A stretch of 64,000 nucleotides of DNA from Streptantibioticus ferralitis (lineage in GTDB: Bacteria > Actinomycetota > Actinomycetes > Streptomycetales > Streptomycetaceae), in NCBI RefSeq assembly GCF_029223525.1, contig NZ_JARHTQ010000011.1:62001-126000 (forward strand), read 5' to 3'. The position numbers and the translations under genes were made by a program. The first letter of the stretch is position 1, and every line of letters starts with the position of its first letter. Below, one piece after another: positions 33,944 to 43,150 of the stretch. The notes under the pieces were generated by a model, which was not told where the DNA came from, made no database searches, and saw nothing but the letters and a program-made list of their open reading frames with translations.

Positions 33944-35761
33944 ATGCCCGCGTACACCCACATCCACCACGCCCCGCCGCCGGTGAGCGAGACAGAGCTG
34001 GCCACCGCCCGCTGGGAGGACGACGGCGGCCCGGCCATCGAACCCCGCTCAACGTCACAGGCCAAGCACTGGCTGCGCATCTCGGCAGCGCTGACCGAGC
34101 GACTCCCCGACCTCGCAGGACGCGGCGACGTGATCGTCACCTGCGAGGCAGACGGCACCCTCTCCGGAGCCCCCGCCGCGTTCTTCCCGGACCTGGCCAC
34201 GATCGAGATCGACACCACCGTCTTCGCCCCGCACCACCCCGCCACCCTCGACCCCAACCGGCCCGGGGACGAGGAACGCTACCCGGCAGCCTGGGGAGCA
34301 CTCGTGCACGAGGCCGCACACGCCGCCCACAGCACCTGGACCACCCCACCAACTTTGCGCGGGACGGCGGTTGATACGGCGGCGCAGTTGCTGGAGGAGT
34401 CCCGGGCCGAACGCGCCCATCTCGCCCGACGCCCCGCAGACCGCCGATTTCTCCGGGCAACCGTCGGCACCCTGGTCATGCCGGACTTCACCGACCAGGC
34501 ACCGGCCGATGCCTGGCAGGCCGCCTGCGCCGCAGCACTGATCCTCGCCCGCCGCGACGCCGGAATCCTCGATGCGGACGAGACCAAACCCGTCGAGGAC
34601 ACCGTCACCAGCATCCTCGGCGAAGACCTCCTGGCCACCCTCGCCGCCATCTGGCAAGCCGCCCACCACACCGCCGACAACGACGGGACGGCGATGCTGG
34701 AACATGCCCGCGCCTGGTGCACCGCACTGGGCGCGGACCCCGACCAGCCCGAAGCCACCCCCACACCCGACAGCGGACAAGTGGGCGTGCTGGCCGGGGC
34801 GATCGGCAAGGTCGTTGGAGGCGTGGCTGCGCACGAGGCCGTGCTGGCTGCCGCGCAGGCGGCGATCGCAGCCGCAGCTTCCGCCCGCCGAAAAGCGAAG
34901 GCCACCAAGGGGGGGCACGAGCGGCAAGCCGCCCAGATCGCTGCCCGCGTCTTTGCACCCGGCGCGCGACCCTTCACGCCCGGACAGCCACATCCCAGCT
35001 CGCGCACCCGCTCGCCGATCACCGGCACCCGCCCCCCAACCCCGGCTGAGAAGGCAGCTGCCGGACAACTGGCCCGTGCGTTGCGGGCCGCCGCCTACCG
35101 CGAACGAACCGAGACCGTCACCGCCTCGGCCGCCCCGCCCGGACGCCTGAACATGCGCGGCGCCCTCGCGCGCGACGCGCAAAAGGCGGCAGGCGCCACT
35201 CCGACCGCGCTGCCCTGGATCCACACCCAGCGCCGCCCAACCCCCAGCCCACCGCTGCGAGTCGGGATCGCGGTCGATGTCTCCGGATCGATGAAGGCCG
35301 CCACCAGCCCGATCGCCTCGGCCGCCTGGATCGTCGCCAAAGCCACGGCGCTCACCGACCCCGACTCACGCGCCGCCACCATCGCCTACGACACCTCACT
35401 CACCGCGATCACCGCACCCGGCCGCACCCCGAACCAGGTCACCGAGTTCACCGCAAAGGGCGGCGGCCACAGCCTCGCCGAGGCCACCGACGCCCTGTCG
35501 GCTGGGCTAGGCCTGACGGCACCAGGGGCGGGGCGACTGCTGGTGATCGCCTCCGACGGCAAGTACACCGCAGAGCAGGCAGCGAGAGCCACCGACCGCA
35601 TCCATGCCCTGCGTGACGCCGGATGCGCGGTGCTGTGGCTGGCCTTCGCCCCCGCCCCCCGGCCGCTGCCCGGCACCACCCTGCTCGAACTGGCCGACCC
35701 AGCCTGCGCCGCCGCCGCGATCGCCAAGGCCGCGACCACCGCAATCACCACCACCCGCTAA
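33944..35761 (+). CDS. vWA protein with N-terminal HEXXH metallopeptidase-like domain
   Basis: 605 residues from ATG 33944. The N-terminal half carries VHEAAHAAH (HEXXH at 122-126) followed 25 residues later by EESRAE, a plausible third zinc ligand. A basic linker follows. The C-terminal vWA domain starts with the MIDAS DVSGSM (445-450) and has a later SDGK. It pairs with the MoxR ATPase 63 bp upstream, the usual MoxR-vWA arrangement. Most vWA partners lack a protease-like domain, so this pair may couple ATP-driven remodelling to proteolysis. Activity is inferred from motifs only. Confidence 0.82.
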   Translation: MPAYTHIHHAPPPVSETELATARWEDDGGPAIEPRSTSQAKHWLRISAALTERLPDLAGRGDVIVTCEADGTLSGAPAAFFPDLATIEIDTTVFAPHHPATLDPNRPGDEERYPAAWGALVHEAAHAAHSTWTTPPTLRGTAVDTAAQLLEESRAERAHLARRPADRRFLRATVGTLVMPDFTDQAPADAWQAACAAALILARRDAGILDADETKPVEDTVTSILGEDLLATLAAIWQAAHHTADNDGTAMLEHARAWCTALGADPDQPEATPTPDSGQVGVLAGAIGKVVGGVAAHEAVLAAAQAAIAAAASARRKAKATKGGHERQAAQIAARVFAPGARPFTPGQPHPSSRTRSPITGTRPPTPAEKAAAGQLARALRAAAYRERTETVTASAAPPGRLNMRGALARDAQKAAGATPTALPWIHTQRRPTPSPPLRVGIAVDVSGSMKAATSPIASAAWIVAKATALTDPDSRAATIAYDTSLTAITAPGRTPNQVTEFTAKGGGHSLAEATDALSAGLGLTAPGAGRLLVIASDGKYTAEQAARATDRIHALRDAGCAVLWLAFAPAPRPLPGTTLLELADPACAAAAIAKAATTAITTTR

Positions 35762-35790
35762 CCCCACTCTCCACGAATGAGGAGACCGGC

Positions 35791-36002
35791 ATGCCTGTAT
35801 CCCCCAAGACCCTCCACGCCATGTGGCGGGCCTGGAAACCGACCAGATCATCCGCGTGACCGCCCGCCATAGCACACCACTCCACGCCTTCGACGGCCAT
35901 CTCCTCGGGGTGAGTACCGAAGGGCTCCACGTGCTGGCGTACGACGACGGCGAGATGCACTGGGTCGATGCCGAGTGCGTCGAACACGCCGAAGTCCGCT
36001 AG
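35791..36002 (+). pseudogene. Small gene with apparent +1 frameshift
   Basis: ATG 35791 follows GAGGAG and opens a 22-codon frame that stops at 35857-35859. From 35823 the +2 frame carries a good protein-like sequence (VAGLETDQIIRVTARH, then GEMHWVDAECVEHAEV) up to TAG 36000-36002. It has no start signal of its own except a GTG. The simplest reading is a single gene of about 70 codons broken near 35822, by mutation or by sequence error. Programmed frameshifting is less likely because no slippery run is seen. Confidence 0.45.
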
Positions 36003-36236
36003 CCATCCAACAGGCCCAATCGCAGCCACGGATGGGACGTCGCTGACTTGATGCACGCCGGGCACCGCCTGCACGGCATCACGCTCCCGAGACACCCCGG
36101 ACCGCGCCGCCGACCACCACCGCCCGCAAAGCCCGGCGACCCGCCGCCCACATACCGCCTCAGCCCGTGGCTGAGGGCGGGCACCGGCCCCGCAATCCAC
36201 GCCAATCGCCTCCACCCCGACCCAAAGGAGATGTTC

Positions 36237-36986
36237 ATGAACAGCCCACGGCCCGTACGGTCGTTTGAACAGTGGTACGCGTCGCTGCCGAAGGTGACAC
36301 CGCGCTACCTGGCGGGAAACCACGGCTGTTACGGCACACCAGGCCTGGCCCCACTGGAGGAGGCCGGGTGGCCGCACTTGGCCGACGAGCTCGGCACCAG
36401 CCGGTACTTCGCCGCCGACGGACGGCGGTGCGTCACGTTCCGCCCTGACGAACAGCACCTCCTCGAGTGCGCGTTGCACCCCCTGTGGGAGGCATGGGCG
36501 CGCCCGGACGGCCTGCGCAGCCCGGCCTGGATCGCGCAGTTCACCACCGACACCCCACCCGAGATCATCGGCGGCTTCACCGCAGCACTCGCCGCCGACC
36601 ACACCACGCCACAGGGCACACCGCACTACCTGACCAGCCCCGGCGAACACGAGCACGCCCTCCACCCCTTGGCCGCAGCCGGGTGGCAGCCCGCCCACCG
36701 CGCAGAGCAGTGGGGCTTCCGCGCCCCAGACCGACAAGCCGAAGCCCACTACCGCCCCGCACACGAACGCCGCCACCCGTTCGAAGAGCTGCGGTGCGGA
36801 CCGGTATGGATCATCGCCGCCCAGCCGCGCACCAGCCCATTCGCCTTGTGGCGGGCGACCCTCACCTCCGCCACTCCCGCCCACCTGATCGCCGCATTCC
36901 TGACCGCACTCGCCGAACCGACAGGGCTGCCCCGCGACCCCGATGACCTCCCCGACACGCTGCGCGACCACCTCACCCTCACCTGA
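36237..36986 (+). CDS. DUF317 protein
   Basis: ATG 36237 lies six bases after AAGGAG; the earlier in-frame ATG 36231 directly abuts it and is not favoured. The 249 residues contain two DUF317-like halves, with PRYLAGNHGCYGTPGLAPLE at the start and the repeated pattern W-x-A-x-F-T-TDTPPEIIGGF. DUF317 proteins are typical of Streptomyces accessory regions. Their function is unknown. Confidence 0.78.
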   Translation: MNSPRPVRSFEQWYASLPKVTPRYLAGNHGCYGTPGLAPLEEAGWPHLADELGTSRYFAADGRRCVTFRPDEQHLLECALHPLWEAWARPDGLRSPAWIAQFTTDTPPEIIGGFTAALAADHTTPQGTPHYLTSPGEHEHALHPLAAAGWQPAHRAEQWGFRAPDRQAEAHYRPAHERRHPFEELRCGPVWIIAAQPRTSPFALWRATLTSATPAHLIAAFLTALAEPTGLPRDPDDLPDTLRDHLTLT

Positions 36987-37084
36987 CCCGCACAGCGCAC
37001 CGCTCCCGGCACCGCCACGCAGGCTTGGCACGCCCCCAGACGCACGTCAACTGATTGCCTGTCACCCCCGGAGGAGTTGCACCC

Positions 37085-37792
37085 ATGCACCCGGAACCGC
37101 ACGCCCGTGCCCGGCATTTGATCGCACCCCGCTACCTCGCGGGCCCCAGCACGTCCGCCACGCAGCACGTGGTGGACACCCTGCACCGGGCCGGATGGAC
37201 CACCACCCGAAACCGCACTTCCACGCTCTACACCTCGCCCGACAAACTGCGCCACGCCACCTTCCATGCCAAAGGCGCCAGGAGGCTCCTGGGCGGCCCG
37301 CTCATCGGGTGGGAGTTCGCCGCCCGAGGAGAACCAGACAAAGCGCTGGTATGGACGGCCGCGTTCACCCCGGCAACCCCACCGGAAATCGTCGCCGACT
37401 TCGCCCACGCCCTCGCCAACGACACCTCACACGACACGGGTAGCACCCCGCACTTCCTTCAACGCCCCAGCCAACCAGAGGCCGCCCGCAAGCCGTTGGC
37501 AGACGCGGGATGGATCCGCGACGTCGACGACGCCGACACCGCTTGGTACGCCCCCACCGACCAAGCCGTCGTCGTCGGCACCTCAAGGCCCCAACCAGAC
37601 AGCCGCAACTGGCTCGCAGCAGTGCGGGAGGCCACCAGCTTGGACGTGCTGTGGCTGGCCGTACTCACCCCCACCACCCCCGACTCGCTGATCACAGCCC
37701 TCTGTCTCGCGATCACAGACCCCGAACCCGTCACCAGGACCAACACCCCCGCGCCCAACCTCGGCCCCGTCACCATCACCCCGCTGCACTGA
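37085..37792 (+). CDS. DUF317 protein, second copy
   Basis: ATG 37085 follows GGAGGAG and gives 235 residues. It shares APRYLAGP near the start, WTAAFTPATPPEIVADF and a final AVLTPTTPDSLITAL with the preceding protein, so the two are paralogues from a tandem duplication. Identity outside these blocks is low. Role unknown. Confidence 0.75.
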   Translation: MHPEPHARARHLIAPRYLAGPSTSATQHVVDTLHRAGWTTTRNRTSTLYTSPDKLRHATFHAKGARRLLGGPLIGWEFAARGEPDKALVWTAAFTPATPPEIVADFAHALANDTSHDTGSTPHFLQRPSQPEAARKPLADAGWIRDVDDADTAWYAPTDQAVVVGTSRPQPDSRNWLAAVREATSLDVLWLAVLTPTTPDSLITALCLAITDPEPVTRTNTPAPNLGPVTITPLH

Positions 37793-37935
37793 CGCCTCCT
37801 CCAGCACACCGGGCACAGCGTCTGACGCGCCCAACCAACCTCACCGAGCTGAGGCCGCCCCCCGCACCCGCTCCCGCCCCGCCGGGGGCGGCACCGGTCC
37901 CACCACCGGCGCTCCGCACTAACGCAAGGAAGACC

Positions 37936-38190
37936 ATGAACGGCAAGGACATCATCGAGTCCCTGGAATCCGGCGACATCGGCCCGAACGAACCCGTGGT
38001 GGCCTTCGGCAAGCTCCAATGCCGCAGCTGCCTGTCACAGAGTGACTGGTTCCGCACGGACGACAACACGCCGCACTCCCCGTGGGATGCCAAGCACACG
38101 GAACACACCGGCCACAGCCGGTACTACCTCTGGACCGTCACACGGCAGACGGCACAGGTATTCAACCTGGGGAAGCCGAGCCGGAGGTAA
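37936..38190 (+). CDS. Small zinc-ribbon-like protein
   Basis: ATG 37936 with AAGGAAG upstream gives 84 residues. CRSCLSQSDW and HTEHTGHSRYY suggest a Cys2-His metal site, similar to short streptomycete proteins of the DUF7848 type; that match is from memory and tentative. It is part of the plus-strand cargo series. Confidence 0.6.
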   Translation: MNGKDIIESLESGDIGPNEPVVAFGKLQCRSCLSQSDWFRTDDNTPHSPWDAKHTEHTGHSRYYLWTVTRQTAQVFNLGKPSRR

Positions 38191-38204
38191 GGCGGGGACC
38201 GGTG

Positions 38205-38378
38205 ATGCCTGACCCGAAGTTCCCAGCCAATAGCCCGGGCACTCAAAAGCCCACCGCGAGCCCCCAGCTCGCCACCGTCCACGCCTCAACAAACGGCCCG
38301 ATGCGACAACTGGCCTGGGGGCGCTGCTCCGCAGTGCGACCGATGAGACCCAATAAGGAAGGAAGGCAGGCTCGATGA
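38205..38378 (+). CDS. Small hypothetical protein (57 aa)
   Basis: 57 residues from ATG 38205, starting MPDPKFPANSPGTQKP, basic at the C-terminus and probably disordered. The stop overlaps the start of the following gene (ATGA), which supports translation. No family is recognised. Confidence 0.45.
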   Translation: MPDPKFPANSPGTQKPTASPQLATVHASTNGPMRQLAWGRCSAVRPMRPNKEGRQAR

Positions 38379-38596
38379 GCATCAACGATGACGTGGAAGA
38401 CGAGAACGAGGAAGCCAACGAGGTGGCCGACCCGGTCACTGGCCAGATCCGCGTGTGCGCTTTTCCCTGTCCCACGTGCGTGTTCCACCCGGGAAACCTA
38501 ATGAACCTACTCCCAGGTCGGCTGTCGAACATGATGCGCGAAACCGCGCGAAGAGCTCATAACGCGATCTTGTGGAGTTCGGCTGGTCGGCCGTGA
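38375..38596 (+). pseudogene. Cys-motif hypothetical gene truncated by IS insertion
   Basis: Starts at ATG 38375 after a strong GGAAGGAAGG. The first 60 residues are intact, with CAFPCPTCVFHPGNLMNLLP, a motif I know from small streptomycete proteins that continue with a second Cys/His motif. Here the sequence changes after about RETAR into IS5-like DNA, and the last residues (AILWSSAGRP) come from the IS end. The 3' part is therefore lost. No intact remainder is seen beyond the IS. Confidence 0.65.
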
Positions 38597-39190
38597 CGTT
38601 GGCGGTGTTCCGCCTGTTTGTGGGGGTGTGGGGAACAGGCCGTGGATCGTGGATGACGAGTTGTGGCGCTGATCGAGCCGTTGTTGCCGCCTTGGCTCAG
38701 GAGGCGCCCGGCCCTCGGCCGCTGGACGACCGGCTGTGCCTGCAGGGCATCCTGTACGTGCTCTACGGCGACGTCAGCTGGCAACTGCTGCCACGGGAAG
38801 GGCACCCGCTCGAGGTCATCACTACGATGTCACCCAGACGCTGGCGCTCGTGGAGGGCATCCCGCCCGTGGCCGGGAAGCCCGGCCGGCCCCGTAGGCGG
38901 TCCGACGCCCTCCTCGGAGACAAGGGATATGACAGCAATTCCAACCGCCGCGAGCTCCGCAAGCGACACATCCTGCCGGTGATCTCCCGCAAGGGCGCCC
39001 CGAGCATCAAGGGCCTGGGCAAGCTCCGCTACGTCGTCGAGCAGACCTTCTCGTTGCTGCACCACTTCAAATGCCTGGCCGTCGGCTGGGAAAGACGCCT
39101 TGACCTGCACGACGCGCTTGTCTCCCTCGCCTGCGGCCTCATCTGCTGGCGACGCCTCCCCAAGCATCGGCCGTGATTTCATCACCGCTT
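38548..39190 (+). mobile_element. Decayed IS5-family element
   Basis: The segment holds the remains of an IS5-like transposase and disrupts the gene at its left. The left end appears to be near 38548, where the host gene loses its coding pattern. No clear terminal inverted repeats or target duplication could be matched, so the right end is approximate. The following bases to 39269 contain no gene but are AT-richer and lead into the hydrolase gene. Confidence 0.65.
38647..39176 (+). pseudogene. IS5-family transposase remnant
   Basis: The typical IS5 transposase text can be followed through three frames: VDDELWR at the start, then LIEPLLPPWLRRRP, then PLDDRLCLQGILYVLYGDVS. The middle third is missing; it normally holds the first catalytic Asp and the GSHVRA region. 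The frame then resumes at DVTQTLALVEGIPPVAG and runs to the end (DALLGDKGYDSN, LRYVVEQTFSLLHHFK, LICWRRLPKHRP). With two frameshifts and an internal deletion it cannot make active transposase. Confidence 0.85.
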
Positions 39191-39269
39191 ATTATATCAG
39201 GGAATTGACGTTAATTCACGTGGAATGGATGGGTGAAAATGGCCGTTTGATTCGCTAGTCTTTGCGGCC

Positions 39270-40181
39270 ATGGTTGAACGCGAAGAATTGATTGTCAGGT
39301 CCAATGAACTGCAACTGTGGACTGAGCGGTTCGGTGGCCCGAACGACCCGGCGGTGCTGCTCATCATGGGCACCTCCGCGCAGGGCATCGGATGGCCGGA
39401 TGAGCTTGTGAAGGCGATCGTGGCCGGTGGACGACAGGTCATCCGCTTCGATCACCGGGACACCGGCCGGTCTACCTGCGTGGATTTCGCGACCACTCCG
39501 TACACGCTGGCGGACATCGCATCCGATGTGACGGCAGTGCTTGACGGTCATGGACTCACCGCCGCACACATCGTCGGAGCGTCCCTCGGTGGGGCGGTCG
39601 CCCAGTGGCTGGCCGTACATCGCCCTGAGCGCGTGCTGACGCTCACCTCGATCATGTCCGGCCCGATGGGCTGTGACGCGGGACCCGCCTGGGCGCGTGC
39701 CATGACCGGCCAAGCCCCCGACCCCGACGATCTGCCGCCGCCTGCGCCCAGCTTCCTGCGGCACCTGGCGCACCGGGCGACGTTGCCCCAGGCCACCCGG
39801 GACGAGCATGTCGCTGCGAACCTGGAGACCTGGCGCGTACTGAACGGTGACGTCCTGCCCTTCGACGAGGTTGCCGCTCGCCGTTTCGTCGAAGCCTCCT
39901 ACGACCGGGCAACTGATCGCGCCGCGGCCCTCAACCACGACCTGGCCGGACGCCGCATGACCGACGACCGACGTGCCCCTCTGTCCTCGATCAAGGCCCC
40001 GACACTCGTCATCCATGGCACCGAAGACCCCCTGCGCCCGCTGCCTCACGGCGAGGCTCTCGCCGAGCAGATCCCGCACGCCCGCCTGCAGGTGATTTCC
40101 GGCATGGGACATGCGTTCTTCTCCCCGGAACTGCCTCGACAGATCGGTGAAATCATCCTCAAGCACACCGCGTCCGCGTGA
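39270..40181 (+). CDS. Alpha/beta hydrolase
   Basis: 303 residues from ATG 39270. The fold is clear: MGTSAQGIGWP (oxyanion loop), FDHRDTGRS, nucleophile elbow VGASLGGAV (Ser), IHGTEDPLRP (acid Asp) and GMGHAFF (His). The closest families I know are DnrP/RdmC-like esterases and proline iminopeptidase-like hydrolases. There is no signal peptide. It lies next to the IS remnant and may be acquired cargo. The substrate is unknown. Confidence 0.82.
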   Translation: MVEREELIVRSNELQLWTERFGGPNDPAVLLIMGTSAQGIGWPDELVKAIVAGGRQVIRFDHRDTGRSTCVDFATTPYTLADIASDVTAVLDGHGLTAAHIVGASLGGAVAQWLAVHRPERVLTLTSIMSGPMGCDAGPAWARAMTGQAPDPDDLPPPAPSFLRHLAHRATLPQATRDEHVAANLETWRVLNGDVLPFDEVAARRFVEASYDRATDRAAALNHDLAGRRMTDDRRAPLSSIKAPTLVIHGTEDPLRPLPHGEALAEQIPHARLQVISGMGHAFFSPELPRQIGEIILKHTASA

Positions 40182-40460
40182 ACGCATCGAACTCAGCCAA
40201 GCCCAATCAGCTACACAACTGAGATCGTGTTACGAGCTCAAAACGAGGGCCGCATGTTTGCCACAAGACCCTGGGCACGGGCGCGGCGGCTATCTGCCGC
40301 GGATTTGCCGACGCCGACCGGGGCACAAGCCTTGCCTGCGGTTCGGACGCGCGCTGGGCACTCTCCGCGAGGTCGCACCACCCGGGACACACGCCGCACC
40401 GCCCCGGTGACCTGTCTGGATTCCGTCCGATCGGCACCGCAAAGGGACGGAGGCTGAGGG

Positions 40461-41003
40461 TCAGAGGAGATTCAGGCCCCATGTCTGCAGGGCATAGGGC
40501 CGTCCCTTCTCCTCCCCCTTGATCAGCGGCACGTCGATCAGACTGAAGCCCGCCTTGGTGGCCACGGCGACGCTGGCGGCGTTTTCGGCCTCCAGCTCCA
40601 GGACCACTTGTTCCACGCCCAACTGCTCGAAGGCATACGCAGCCATCACCCGCACCGCCCGCGCAGCCAGCCCCTGGCCGCGGTGCGCCGGGCCGACCGC
40701 GTAGCCGAGCTCTGCGCCCTCGGGGGCACGCCGCAGCATCACCTCGCCGAGCGGTGCGCGGCCGTCAACGGTGATGGCGAGCAGAATGGTTGTGCCCTCC
40801 GCCCGCAGCTGCCGGTCCCGGTCTAGTCGTGCTCGCGCGGCCGCTTCGTCGAAGGGTGAGACGATCGGCGTCCAGTACGCGATGTCGGGGTGGTCGAACA
40901 AATCCGGCATCGCGGCCAGGTCCGCTTCCGTCCAGTCGCGCAGGACGAGACCTTCCCCCGTGAGCTCGATCCGATCGGGAAAGGGCAACGTGGTGCTGCT
41001 CAT
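40461..41003 (-). CDS. GNAT N-acetyltransferase (RimJ/RimL type)
   Basis: ATG 41003, with GGGAGG at a proper distance, gives 180 residues. The RimL-type layout is visible: LVLRDWTEADLAAMPDLFDH at the N-terminus, the acetyl-CoA motif GYAVGPAHRGQGLAARAVRV, and ENAASVAVATKAGF near the end. Substrates of this group are protein N-termini or small molecules. Converges with the hydrolase; the 40182-40460 gap shows nothing recognisable. Confidence 0.82.
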   Translation of the reverse strand: MSSTTLPFPDRIELTGEGLVLRDWTEADLAAMPDLFDHPDIAYWTPIVSPFDEAAARARLDRDRQLRAEGTTILLAITVDGRAPLGEVMLRRAPEGAELGYAVGPAHRGQGLAARAVRVMAAYAFEQLGVEQVVLELEAENAASVAVATKAGFSLIDVPLIKGEEKGRPYALQTWGLNLL

Positions 41004-41244
41004 GGTGAGGGACCTCCCTGGCCTGTTCAGGACAAGGCAGGATAACCGGGGACTCCCACAGCCGGCCGTGGTGGTGACCAACGCAAGACGGGCACGATCA
41101 CACCTGAGCGCCCGCCACACCACCACGCTCCTGCGGGTCCTGCTCGTGCTGACATCAACGCCCTCTCCACGATGAACCGTATGCTCGACGGCGACCCCGT
41201 CTACGTGAAGATCACTCCCTAGTCACCACGCTGGAGCGACAAAC

Positions 41245-41775
41245 ATGGAGCCCATCGCGCAGTTCCGGACTGCGGCTCTACCAGATCGTGGCGTCATCCA
41301 GATCTACGATGCCGACGCCTACCTCGGAGACAGCAGCGCACTTGACGAGGCCGAGGCGAAGGTGGTCGCTGGCAACGGTTACCACCTCTACATCCTCAGC
41401 CTGCAGCCGGCCGTCGAGGTCGAAGTCGTCATCCGTGTCTGGGAAGCTGCCCAGGACCCGATCAAGGAAGCCGAGGGATGCGTCCCGGTGACCTTGGAAT
41501 CGGAGACCGGCGTGCTCGTCGTCAACCAGTTCACACTGGGACCGGCCGGAACCATGGACCTGCCCAAGCCCGGTGTCTACGACGGACACGTCTCGTGGAC
41601 CGCGCGGGAGGCCGTAGGCGCCTACTACGGCAGCACCATCGCGCAAGGCGCTGACGAGGAGTGGGGCCCGGACCAATTCGGGGAAGCCTGGCAACGATGC
41701 CCAGTCACTGAGCGATACATCCTTGATCTGTGGTTCGTCGGCGAGCCGGAACCCGTTGACGAGGACGACGAGTAG
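41245..41775 (+). CDS. Acidic hypothetical protein (176 aa)
   Basis: ATG 41245 is preceded by GGAGCGACAAAC. The protein is acidic (ends PEPVDEDDE), probably beta-rich and without membrane segments. Its size and charge resemble immunity or anti-defence proteins, but no family is recognised. Two hairpins downstream form its terminator. Confidence 0.55.
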   Translation: MEPIAQFRTAALPDRGVIQIYDADAYLGDSSALDEAEAKVVAGNGYHLYILSLQPAVEVEVVIRVWEAAQDPIKEAEGCVPVTLESETGVLVVNQFTLGPAGTMDLPKPGVYDGHVSWTAREAVGAYYGSTIAQGADEEWGPDQFGEAWQRCPVTERYILDLWFVGEPEPVDEDDE

Positions 41776-41785
41776 AGGAGGACTA

Positions 41786-41805
41786 ACGGCGCTTCGTAGC
41801 GCCGT
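41786..41805 (+). terminator. Hairpin after the acidic-protein gene
   Basis: ACGGCGCT-TCGT-AGCGCCGT, an 8-bp perfect stem with a stable TCGT loop, flanked by GGAGGA and CCTCC that can extend it. It lies 10 bp after the stop. A T-tract is absent, as usual in high-GC actinobacteria. Confidence 0.7.
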
Positions 41806-41820
41806 CCTCCCGTCGATCAG

Positions 41821-41857
41821 GAACGCGCCCTGCCAGTTGGGACGGTAGGGCGCGTTC
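41821..41857. terminator. Second long hairpin
   Basis: GAACGCGCCCT (41821-41831) and AGGGCGCGTTC (41847-41857) pair perfectly over 11 bp around a 15-base loop, followed by TCTCTCG. It probably strengthens termination of the gene upstream and may act in both directions. Confidence 0.7.
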
Positions 41858-42052
41858 TCTCGTTCGGATGCGGTGACGCTGCGACATCGCTGTGAGCAGG
41901 CCATAGGCTTTCCTCGTAGCCTCTGCCCTTGCATCACCGACTTGGTGAACCGGTCACCACGGCCGGTATGGGCCGCCGAGGCCTCGAGTCCCGACCGTCT
42001 GGCAGTGTCGGTCCAGCCCGCCCCGGGCTGAATCCGGCAGCCACAGGGCCCG

Positions 42053-42105
42053 CTACAGCTTGCGTACCTGGTTTCCTTCGTCGAGCAGCATCGCGAGTTT
42101 CGATC
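42053..42105 (-). pseudogene. 3' remnant of a DUF4314 gene
   Basis: On the minus strand this reads LAMLLDEGNQVRKL and stop, the same ending as the intact DUF4314 protein at 43462-43656 (LAMLLDEGDQVHKL). The nucleotide match extends to 64 bp (42042-42105 against 43451-43514) with 7 differences. Nothing of the rest of the gene is present. The surrounding 41858-42271 has no complete gene. Confidence 0.75.
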
Positions 42106-42271
42106 GAACAGCGCGACGACACAACTGAGGTTGCAAAAGGCTCAATGTGGTTTACCGGTTGGCCGCCGGTGTGGCGGGGTACCCGGAGCAGGCGCCGCTC
42201 CGGGTTGGGTATTGAGGGCGGTGGGTCGCGGGGCGGGCGGTGTTGAGGACTGCCCGGTTTATCCGCTTGGG

Positions 42272-43150
42272 TCAGGCCGCGCCGGATGTGTTGCCGCCGG
42301 TTACCGAGTGGAGGGTGAAGGTATCCGATTCTGCCGGAGCCGACAGGTCGACCGCGACGCCGTAGTTGGAGTAGTCGGTGGTCGAGGTGATCTTGGCGGT
42401 GTTCGTCTGTATCTGCTCCTGTGTCTTCACCGGGAGATTGTCGTTGTTGATCCAGAGGTCGATGTGGTCCTCGGCAGCGCCTTGTGCCGCGACTTCCTTC
42501 TGGAGGAACTTCACGTCATCGGGCGTCAGGCCTTGCTTGCTGGCAATTAGCTTGGCCAGGTTCAACGTGCCTGTGTAGTGGGTGGCGGCCGTCCCGCTTA
42601 CGGTCTCCGGGCCCACTTTGTGCAGATCGCCACTGGCGATCAGCATCCGTACCTCCATGGCTGGGTTGGCCTGCCTGAGCTGGTCGGTCTCGGCCTTGCC
42701 GCCGTCACCTTGCGCGGCGAGGAGGGCGAGTGGTTCCTTGACCCAGTGCTTGCCGCCCACCTTGGCTACCTTCTGCGGGGGCACTTGCACGTACATGGCG
42801 TCGCTGCGGATCTCAATCCGCAAGGGTGGGACCGGCGTCGGAGCGGAAGACTTCACCGAGAACGTGACGTTGCCCTGCAGACCGTTGGTCCAGTCGTTGT
42901 CGCCCGCGATGCGCATCTCGTGCAAGGTGCCGACGGTGACGGTACGGTCTATTTCGGCCGAGTGCACCTTGGCCGTGGCGTCCTCAACCTTGAGCAGGTA
43001 GGCCATGGGTGAGACGGCGACCGGTGACGGTGACGAGGGTGCGTGCTTGCCCGTCGCTGAGACGGGTTTGCTGCCGCAGGCGGAGACCGTGCCCAAAGCC
43101 GCCGTGGCGGCCGCGACCGCCAGAACCTTACGGAATCGCATGCCACGCAT
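42272..43150 (-). CDS. LppX/LprAFG-like lipoprotein
   Basis: ATG 43150 follows a GGGGGG run and gives 292 residues; an upstream open frame has no protein character. The signal peptide ends in the lipobox TVSAC. The mature part begins with a Ser/Pro linker, then repeated short beta patterns (VEDATAKVHSAEIDRTV, RIEIRSDAMYVQVPP, DHIDLWINNDNLPVKTQEQI) typical of the LolA/LppX half-barrel that carries lipids. It sits at the surface of the cell. The gene is flanked by a 64-bp direct repeat. Confidence 0.78.
   Translation of the reverse strand: MRGMRFRKVLAVAAATAALGTVSACGSKPVSATGKHAPSSPSPVAVSPMAYLLKVEDATAKVHSAEIDRTVTVGTLHEMRIAGDNDWTNGLQGNVTFSVKSSAPTPVPPLRIEIRSDAMYVQVPPQKVAKVGGKHWVKEPLALLAAQGDGGKAETDQLRQANPAMEVRMLIASGDLHKVGPETVSGTAATHYTGTLNLAKLIASKQGLTPDDVKFLQKEVAAQGAAEDHIDLWINNDNLPVKTQEQIQTNTAKITSTTDYSNYGVAVDLSAPAESDTFTLHSVTGGNTSGAA

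Noticed and set aside
36048..36236. N-terminal extension of the DUF317 protein
   Set aside because: The frame is open but Pro/Arg-rich, and the ribosome site AAGGAG lies just before ATG 36237.
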